Source of the DNA: Hoplostethus atlanticus
Taxonomy: Eukaryota; Chordata; Actinopteri; Trachichthyiformes; Trachichthyidae
DNA: 64,000 nucleotides
Assembly (NCBI GenBank): GCA_034670405.1
Contig: JAXDDX010000333.1
Location: forward strand, 62,001-126,000
Reading direction: 5' to 3'
Notes under the pieces: generated by a model
The model's input: the letters and a program-made list of their open reading frames with translations, nothing else
What the model was told of the DNA's origin: nothing
The model's database searches: none
Program-made: the position numbers and the translations under genes
In this document: piece by piece, positions 56,005 through 64,000 of the stretch
Layout: every line of letters begins with the position of its first letter
Position numbering within the stretch: position 1 is the first letter of the stretch

Positions 56005-59000
56005 ATGAGTGTCTATACGCTCAACCTGAGGGTCTTCTGGCCTCTCTTCACCTGCGTGCTGACCGGCCTCGTGGTTCTCCACCACGTCGCCCACAGGCTG
56101 AGCCCAGAGGCGAGCCCTGAACCCGGACACCAACCGGACGGCTGCTCCCATTCAGGCCCTCCGATCCTCCTGTCCCTGGCGAAACTCCTCCTGGCCATCA
56201 CGCTGTGCTTCCTCTTCATCAGGTAGATATCATGAGCACTGCAGTTTGCACACCACAGGTCCAGGTCTGAAAAAGGCTTAAATTACCGTATTAATGGAAT
56301 GACGGACATAAAAGGACATTTCACCATTCTTTAACCTCATCTCCATCGATCAATCCTCACTAATACATACATGGCACCATTTCTGTCCACTCGCTATGTG
56401 TCTTGGAGGCAGGATGTGTGAAGCTCCAAAAATAGTCACCGGCGGGTATTTTGAACTAATGGAAACTACAGGCCTTCTCTTTCTGCATGCGGGCAGTAGG
56501 CGGGCATAGGTCCACTGCTGCCACCAGTTGCTACTCACACACTCCTGTACAACTTTTTTGTCTTTTCAACTCAAACAACTAAAATGGTATAGCCCATGAT
56601 ATAAATGTAAAAGACATAATGGATGACCACAAAATGTATGGTATTTGGCAGTGAAGTATTAATCGTACTATGAGCCAGAAAACACAGAAGAATTGCGGCA
56701 AAGGGAGCAACAGGCCCGGGCAGCGACATCTCTTGCTGGCCAAGAAGGAGCTACAGTGGCGGGGGCGGAGGCAAGCATGGAGCCGCCCAGTGACTGGTGG
56801 TGTACTTTTGTTGGCCCTCCAACCCCCATAGTTTTAGAAAACAATGTCTAGTTGCAATGTTATGGTCATTAGCTTGTGATTCTATTTAGCTGGCTAACGT
56901 ACTATACTTGTAACCTGAGGTGTTTTTTTCTGAGAAGGCATAGAAATTCAGAGACAGTAGAGTGAAATGTATCAGTTGTTTTGGTTGTGATACTGTCTGG
57001 GGTGCATCACAAAGCAGGACTTGAAAGCAACTCCAAGTTAGCCTGGCTAACTTGCGGATTCTGACATTCCTTGCATCTCGTGCTGCAGTGTCTGAAAACC
57101 CGATTTATAGGGTAGTTGACAGTGCCTAAAGTATCTAAAGAGGATGACAGAATGAAAATTAAATGAAAATCTTCTATAGGGGCCTTTTTCTTAGTGAAGG
57201 AATAGTCATTCTTGTGGTCTCACTAATAAAGGAGATACTGGAAACAGTATCTGGCATTATATGCATATCCCCTCAACAGTTCCAACCACATATAGTATAT
57301 ACCTACAAATTTCCATTACTCACTGTAGTGGAGGAATCATCATCATTTTGTAGTCTATGACATGCGGAATGTCTGAAGATGCAATAACATCCTTCTGGCC
57401 AAAGGCTTCCTGTAGTTGTTTCGCTGTTGGGGAAGCTCTATAAGCAGAAAAATAGCATTTTTTTCTGCCAATGTTGGGTGTATTTGAATGTTTTTTTGCT
57501 TCTATTCATCATCCAACATCCCAAAAAATGATGAAGTGTTCCTTTAAAAATGAATTTCATGTATTTTTTCTTATACTTACTATAGTTTCTCAACTTTGAT
57601 TAGCTACTGTATTTTTAATCATAAATAGGCTGGTTTTGCCAGCTTTGTTTCCTTATTTTCGCTTTTAAATTTAATTCCATGTAGTATTACAAAGGTCTTA
57701 AAAAGTCTTACATTTGGAACTTGCAGATACCACAGAAGGGACAGAATATGATTCAGTTCACATGAGATCCTGCTGGAAATTAAATTAGCTCATTTATTTT
57801 ATGTAATGTATGTGGAAAATGTAATTGTGCATCTATGTAGAACAAGTTAAGGCCTGTTTGTCTATGTTAGTCATTTTCCTTCAGGAGCTTGGTTTACTAA
57901 GGGAAGGGAAGAAACTGCTTAGCTTGTTTAATTACTTTAAGTAAATGCAAATCAGACCAATCCAACTTCATATTCTTTTACAACAATTGTGGGTGTTTTG
58001 ATCAATCAGCACTTATCTATATAAAATCACCCCTCAGTCATATATCAACGGTATTCTGCATTTGTCCTGTATTAGCAGCGGTTAAAATCTCCTTTTTATG
58101 TTGTAAAGCAGATCCTAGGCACTATGTTCACCAGAGACACTACATAGATACTATACTCCCATCGACTATCAATTGGATATTAGATTATTTCTTGTATCAC
58201 CTGATGCTTTGACAAAAATGTGAATTTTCTAAACAATTGTTCTTGGAGGGCAGGACACTATTCACTGTGCATGCTTGGCCTTTTTCTCTTTAAACACCTG
58301 ACAAATGACAATTGCAGTAACATATACAGGAAGTATTTATATATTCCATTCATTTAAAATGTCATCAGCTACCTGAAAAAAATGACTGCATGTGTGGATC
58401 AAAGAGTTTAAAAATCTAGAGCAAGCAGTCCCTATCTACTTGGTGAACCCCATGCAGTGAAGGAGAAGGAATCTTTGATTATACAAAGGAAGTGCAGGAA
58501 GTGTGCATCAAAGCAAATGCTTCAGATCTGTCACCCCATTCCAGAATCAATTAAGAACCATTAGGTGCCGACATTGTGAGGACAATCAATCCTCCATACA
58601 CACGATCAAGACACAAGCAGATCATCTGACACAAGCAGTGAGGAACAGGATACGTCATGTCTCCCTATCTCTATGGTGTGGAAAAAGTCTGACTAATGCC
58701 TCTTATCTCGTGACAACGTTTCCCCAAAAGTCATGCCAACATCTTACCAATGTTTTCTCATCATCAGGTGCTGCTCCACCCCTCCAGGAAGGGCCAGCAA
58801 AGGTACTCTTGGTCTCACAGATGTACTTCCAAAATCAAGTTCATCTCGGCGTGAGCTGCTGGAGGATTACTACAACCGCTGGGTGCGTCTCTCCCCACAT
58901 GTGGTGGGCCACAGCAAAGCCAATGTGGCTAAACTCATTGGAGACCTGGTGAGGGCGGGTCGTACCGATGTAACCCCAGAATCCTCCCTGGCCTTCCGGG

Positions 59001-61173
59001 GCGACTTCTTACAGGTAGGTGTTGAAGGGTGTGGGAGGAAAGGTTGATTATAGCTATTAGGTGACTGGGAGATGTGAAACAGAGTGTACTGAGTCCCTCT
59101 CAGTTTTAGTACAATTGAAATAGAAAAGTGGAACAGGACAATATTACATTCTTAGATTCCTTCACAGTTTGACCAACCTTTGTTGTATTATATTGAATAC
59201 TGATACTAAGTGCCCTGGGTTTCCAAACGGCCTGGGACCATTGTTGCATGTCACCCTGAGCCCTCTCTACCTTCCCTCTTTCCCTCTCTTCACTGTACTC
59301 TGTCCAATAAACCAGACATTCCATAAAAATTATTTGTTAAAAAATGAATAGTGATACCTTGGTATAATTACTGTAAACAAATGAGACTGGTTATGAGACA
59401 TAACCATGACATCCAAATGTCTCTCTCTACTGACAGCCAAATAATAAAAAAAGAAGATTGGTAGCCTCTATTTCACACCTGTGGTATTGTTACTGCTAGC
59501 ATTTCTCCAAATTAAGACCACATTTTCCATAAACGCTGTTGCTTTCTGACACAAAGTGGATGTTGCTAACAAAAAAGCCTTAGTTTGTGGTGGAGGAACA
59601 GTGCCCTCACCCTGTTTGTGCCACAAAGCAATCGACCGTTAAGGAAATCCAACAGATTTCTGGCCAAATACAACCCAGTGACACACATTGTAAAATGCAG
59701 TGTAGAGTCCGGCAGAGGCTGTCTTATTTGGCAATGGTCTTATTTGTTATGGTAAGAACACTAGTAATTATTGATGTTGAAATGCTATAGGAATGGTGAT
59801 GTCAATAACCTCCCCACCTCCTCTGATTGCAGGTTGGCAGTTCATATGAGGAACACAAGGTGGGCTCTCCAGACTGTTTTGATATCTTGGTGCCTCTGAG
59901 GCTTCCCAGGGGGCTGAAGCTAGATCCCAGATTCATCTTGGGGGAGGAGGTCGCAGAGGTGGAGCAGAAAGACACCAGACAAACAGGGGGGGTGAAACAG
60001 AAAATTCCCAGAGTCAGGAGGAGGCAAAGTAAGAGGCACGTGAATGGGCAAGGCAAAAAAGAGGAGAATGAGGATAACCGGGTGGAGGAAAAGGAGGTGG
60101 CAAAGGAGGAGGAGGTAATGTCGAGGAAGACGGAGGAAACTGAGTGGGGGCTGGTTCCTCAGTGCGGCCTGGAAGTTCCCCCTCATGACGAGTGGCTCCG
60201 CAAACATCGGGTCTTCACTGACACTTTCCTACGGCTTCATTCTCCAGGCCTCCTAGGCAGGGCATTGCCAGGGTCAGGTGGTGGAGCCAAAGCCTACAGG
60301 CTGAGCCCTCAGTCTGTCCTCCGCTGGTTTTACCCAGCAGTCCAGCGCTGCTTAACGTCTGTCCGCTATTCATATGAACAGCGATGTACGCTGAGCCTGA
60401 CACTGTCCGATGAGCGGCTGCAGCTCCGCCTCACCCCGCGCTCGGACTATGTCTGCTGCCACATCTCCATGGTGATCCGCCTGCTGCCTGCCCTGCCATT
60501 CAGCGATGGCCTCTACCTTGTTCCCTTGGACTCCACTGCCATCTCGGATACATCGAGCAAGATGAAGGCTCTTGAAGAAAAAGACCTGTGGAGGCTCCAC
60601 TTCCCTCGCCATGAGCAGAGGCTCCTGAGCTGGCTGAGAGCACGAGTCCCTCAGGGCTCATGCCACCTTAAGGTCCTCCAGCTTGTCAAGGCCATTCGTG
60701 ACCTTGGAGCTCAGGCTCTGGACAGCCAGGGGGCAGCGCTGTGGAGGTCTGTGCTCTCCTCCTATGTCTTGAAGACTGCCTGGCTGCAGTTGCTCCTCAG
60801 CACCCCCCCAGAGGCCTGGGAGGAGAGCCACCTAGTGTCACGAGTGGAGGACCTCATAAGAAACCTCAGGGACCTCCTCCAGAAACGAGCTGTAGCCCAC
60901 CTCTTCTTAGGAGGAGAAACTTCCACCAGATTACTGCCTGACTCTGTGGTTCTCCCCAAACTGGTGAAGGAGGCTGCAGCAGGGAATCATGGGGGTTTAG
61001 GTGGCAACCTTTGGGCAGGGATCCCACCAGCGTCTTTGGACCTGGTGTCAGGACGGCTTGCCTACGCCTGGACCCACCTCCACAGGCTGATCAGGCTGAG
61101 TCGACCCCAGAGGAGTAGCGCTGGATTGGGGAGAGCAGGGCACCGACACTGCCAACACCAGGAGATGGATTAA
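56005..61173 (+). CDS. itpripl2: ITPRIPL2-like Mab-21-domain membrane protein (3 coding exons)
   Basis: Coding exons 56005-56222, 58768-59014 and 59833-61173 join in phase (phase 2, then 0) at GT/AG sites to give 601 residues. Exon 1 encodes MSVYTLNLRVFWPLF with a hydrophobic segment (about 10-28) and a second at about 52-72. Exon 2 carries LLEDYYNRWVRLSPHVVGHS and LAFRGDFLQ. Exon 3 opens VGSSYEEHK with PDCFD (Asp169, Asp172), the nucleotidyltransferase-fold GS...DxFD signature, then an acidic/basic linker (about 210-260) and the rest of the Mab-21 domain (SPQSVLRWFYPAVQRCL, HEQRLLSWLRARVPQGSCHL). These match vertebrate ITPRIPL2 as I know it. The ITPRIP family is membrane-linked; ITPRIP itself modulates IP3-receptor calcium release, but the role of ITPRIPL2 is poorly known. 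Human ITPRIPL2, as I recall, has one coding exon and about 535 residues, so the introns are notable. No lesion is visible. Confidence 0.9.
56223..58767 (+). other. Intron 1 of the ITPRIPL2-like gene
   Basis: 2545 bp, GTAGAT...CATCAG. AT-rich; no gene or clear element seen. Confidence 0.75.
59015..59832 (+). other. Intron 2 of the ITPRIPL2-like gene
   Basis: 818 bp, GTAGGT...ATTGCAG, splitting the codons for Gln155 and Val156 exactly between them. No feature inside. Confidence 0.8.
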
Positions 61174-61237
61174 CGCCCTCCAAAAGCAGATGACACTATT
61201 TTATTTATATTATGCTATTGAAATTGTATCTGCTTAA

Positions 61238-62584
61238 AGGAACAGTTCACCTGGAAATTAAAATTTTGTCATTATCTACTCACCACCATGTCAGTCGAAA
61301 CTCCATTGAAGATTGTAGGTCCACTAAACACACAGCGAGTTAGCCCCAGTATTTCCTTCACAGCCTTCTCCCAAACTATTTAAGTTAACATGGCCATCTT
61401 TTTACTGTGGCCCGATATATCAATCAGCCTGTATTATCGGCCAATGTAAGCCTATTACAGATATATTGGTATAAGTGCAACTGATGAGGCATAGAAATGC
61501 ATTAATGCATGCTGTGGCAGTGAGTAGGTTAGGACCAACATCCAACGGAGGGCATTGTTCACTCAATAAACTCAGTAAACAAAAGCCTTGACAGCTCCAC
61601 ATGAGTTGATGAGCCAGAGTTAACGGGAGAATGGAGTTTAATAAGCGAAAATTGCCAATTTACTATTACCAATTTGTCCACCGACAGTATCCTCAATAGA
61701 CCAGAATGCAACGCAATGACAAGAGGTGTTACTTTTTGGTAAGGGGCGCGACTCTCACTTTTTCTCCATTGGCAAAGACTGCTATTGCTATTGGTACCTA
61801 CACATAAAAACAAGGGCGACGTTAGCTTGATAATGGTTGTTCATTGGATATTCATTTTTCCACCTTCAATAACTTGTAAGGCAAACAAATAAAAGCACAT
61901 TGAGGAATATATTTGTGATTATTGGAAGTCAAAGAACAATTTACAACCACTGGTTTTAATATTTGAGAAAATATATTCAAATTTCAGGAGCTTGTTTCCC
62001 ATTGCTTGTAAATTGTCTTCATAACAAAATAACTCCTGGAAAGCACATCACAAATTGATGATATAAAACAGGGAGTATCCAAGGGTGGAATTCTCTTGTA
62101 AGATCCCAAATATCAAAATATATATCGGCGCCATTAATCTTATTGGTTGGGCTCTACTTTTTACAGGTCTCAAAAAAAGTATAAAATGTCGATCAAATTT
62201 CCGCACAGCTCGTGCAGCATAATCCAAGTGTTTTGTAGCCAAATGATTGCTCTGTGGGTCCTCATTATCTCCTATATTTACCTCACTAACAATGCTAATG
62301 TTGTAGAATACACCAACACCCTACAGTAGCAAACAAAGTCTTCCTCCAGATTGCTGTAGGGGCCAGACTGTGGGACCAGAACATTGTCAGTGAGGAAAAG
62401 ATAGTAAAAGATAATGAGGTAAATATTGGATTGTTGAGCCCACAGTTCAATATTTTGGCTATACTTCCCCTATTAACATGATTTGCTGTGTGTTTGGTGG
62501 TCCTACGAACTTCAGTGGAGTTTCAACTGACATGGTGGTAAGTAGATAATGACTGAATTTTGTTTTTTGCTGCAAACTATTCCT
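61238..62584. mobile_element. piggyBac-type MITE with TTAA duplications
   Basis: TTAA at 61234-61237 and at 62585-62588. Inside these the ends read AGGAACAGTTCACC and, inverted, AGGAATAGTTTGC. The inverse match continues over about 110 bp (shared GTCATTATCTACT, ACCACCATGTCAGT, AAACACACAGC). 1347 bp, no transposase. It starts about 60 bp after the ITPRIPL2-like stop, so it probably lies in the 3' untranslated region. Confidence 0.85.
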
Positions 62585-62589
62585 TTAAC

Positions 62590-63680
62590 ATAGCAGAGGA
62601 ATAGAGCTGGGGACTGTTTCATCCTCACTTAAACACCCACATGTTTACTGTAAGCCATAGCACCCACATTTGCACTATACAAAACTCCATATAATTCACT
62701 TACCAATAGGAAACCGGGTGCATGCTTATTTTATGTTGGTGAATCACCAAGCTGAGCAGATTCATTGTCTCTACTAATAAATTAAGTGAGACAATGATTT
62801 TAAATGTATAGTTATTGGTTTATGTTTTTTTATGCAAATTGTTTATTTATAAAGATTTGACTGTAAACAAATATTTATATGATCAAAGTATAGCATAATT
62901 TGCAATCCATCTTCAAAGGTAGAGATTTCGATTAGGAAACTGAAGGGAAATGGTACATACCCACTCGTGCTATTTTCCCCTATGAACAAGTGTGTCATTC
63001 AGATGCACAATAAATAGGTGCTATTAAGAGTGGGTTTAAAGCTTAAATTCAAGCCTAAGGAAACAGCTGATTTATGTTATTATTGCTTCAGATATATAAG
63101 ACTCATACCCAAATGGAAAATTTCCAGTGCAAATTTTTGGATCGAAATCTGCTGAAAGTCTTCAGATTCTGAATAGCTCCTTATTTTGCATCTAAAGCAT
63201 TCTACCACCCTTTACTAACATAAAAACGTGCATTTGTGTACATGAAAGCAAATGTTTTATCAGACTCTGTTTTGCCCTGTCAATGTTAGGCTTCAATATT
63301 TTCCTGCTCACAGTAAATTCCAGACTTCAATACCCAGAAATCCTGTAAGGTGATGTCAGCAAACTAAATGTCTTCTTCTTAGCAAGTGGTGGGATAGAGC
63401 TGCTGTTTAGAAGACACTTTTGGATTTCATTGTGAAGTTTGGATTTGTTACTGTGTGGAGAAGATTTCCCAACACTGACCATAGCGACACCAGAATTGTG
63501 TGACTCTACAGTGTCTGAAATTGTGGTGGCTTTTCTCTGTTGCAGCCCCACTTCCCGATTTAGGCTGATAAGATGGCTGGGCTTTTACAGAACAATATTG
63601 TGTAGTGTCGCTTTAAAGCGAGAGTCATGTTGGAGTCATGTAGTTCAATGACTCGCTGTACGTCACTGCCATGCTGATGT
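62590..63680. other. AT-rich intergenic DNA
   Basis: AATAAA occurs at about 62776 and 63009 and could serve the upstream gene. No coding content recognised. Confidence 0.4.
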
Positions 63681-63734
63681 TGGTTAACGCTCTGTAGCGG
63701 CAGAGGAGACTCCTCTGAGGCATCTCCACTGCTG

Positions 63735-63748
63735 GTTGCCATAGCAAC
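63735..63748. promoter_or_regulatory. X-box-like RFX site
   Basis: GTTGCCATAGCAAC differs at one position from the symmetrical RFX X-box GTTGCCATGGCAAC. It lies 26 bp before an ATG (63774) in a moderately GC-rich stretch, which suggests a promoter for a gene continuing beyond the right edge. Confidence 0.5.
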
Positions 63749-64000
63749 AGTGAGGCGGTATCTGCTCCAGCAATGAACGCTCAAACACACCGAGCTGTCC
63801 TGGCTTACAGATATCCTTGTGGTGTCTGCGTGTATAGATTTGTCGCTTCTTAGTTTTTCCCTTTTTTGGTGTGAGTGTCAGTGTTATGGCTATTTTTGTT
63901 CCACAGTGTCTCTGTTGTCTGTCCTCAGAGCGGGTCTCAGCTTGTGTTGAGGGAAGTCTAGATAAAAGCCACCCAATCCACGACAACAGTACTATCACAC

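Noticed and set aside
58503-58952. 149-residue open frame overlapping exon 2 of the ITPRIPL2-like gene
   Set aside because: It is in a different frame from the conserved exon and has no recognisable content.
61238-62584. Possible 3' exon of the ITPRIPL2-like gene
   Set aside because: The stretch is bounded by TTAA duplications and long inverted repeats, so it is an inserted MITE; the protein already ends at 61173.
63684-63998. 104-residue minus-strand frame at the right edge
   Set aside because: No recognisable domain; it overlaps the X-box region that more likely belongs to a plus-strand promoter.

Overview
The window is vertebrate, most likely teleost, genomic DNA. It holds one recognisable host gene, an ITPRIPL2-type Mab-21-domain gene at 56.0-61.2 kb, in a dense field of fish mobile elements: Polinton/Maverick, BEL/Pao, Sushi-ichi-like Ty3/gypsy, an endogenous retrovirus, L2-type LINE, Tc1, hAT, piggyBac and Harbinger relics. 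No prokaryotic feature, tRNA, rRNA or CRISPR array was seen. The species cannot be named from the sequence alone.

Layout. 1-4.26 kb: one end of a Polinton/Maverick (adintovirus-like) element, all on the minus strand. It runs from an orphan Cys/His protein through a chromodomain integrase, penton-like minor capsid and pX-like protein to the start of the major capsid protein, cut by the window edge. Every frame is open. 4.4-6.6 kb: a Tc1 relic and possible hAT-type exons. 6.6-11.95 kb: a decayed endogenous retrovirus on the minus strand (RT start, pro/pol linker, gag with a late-domain motif, long leader, PBS-like site, one LTR), with a MITE in gag. 12.2-14.2 kb: a BEL/Pao RT fragment and a hAT N-terminus.

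14.2-32.7 kb: a very large 30-bp minisatellite. Two clean blocks (about 15.36-18.6 and 29.9-31.7 kb, plus a short one at 31.97-32.48 kb) flank about 11 kb of degraded copies that look like poor consensus. The array is preceded by a 700-bp block of A and C homopolymers that is probably an assembly artefact. The very long minus-strand frames here come from a 30-bp period and the near absence of T on the plus strand; they are not genes. The right edge holds a duplicated GC-rich spacer and then runs into BEL/Pao pol plus its 3' LTR (32.7-35.5 kb). A 168-bp inverted copy of the array lies at 39.3 kb.

35.5-53.5 kb: nested DNA transposons and MITEs, several with visible target-site duplications; a Sushi-ichi-like gypsy with 5' LTR, gag and protease; an L2-type LINE; and hAT transposase relics, one split by a 1.2-kb LTR with a CCTG duplication.

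55.2-61.2 kb: the ITPRIPL2-like gene, three coding exons with matching splice phases and a predicted 601 residues. A piggyBac-type MITE with TTAA duplications sits 60 bp after the stop. An RFX X-box-like palindrome at 63.74 kb may mark the promoter of a further gene beyond the right edge.

I do not see a clearly new biological system. The best leads are the intact Polinton end with its orphan gene, and the minisatellite with its higher-order structure, duplicated spacer and near-identical inverted copy.
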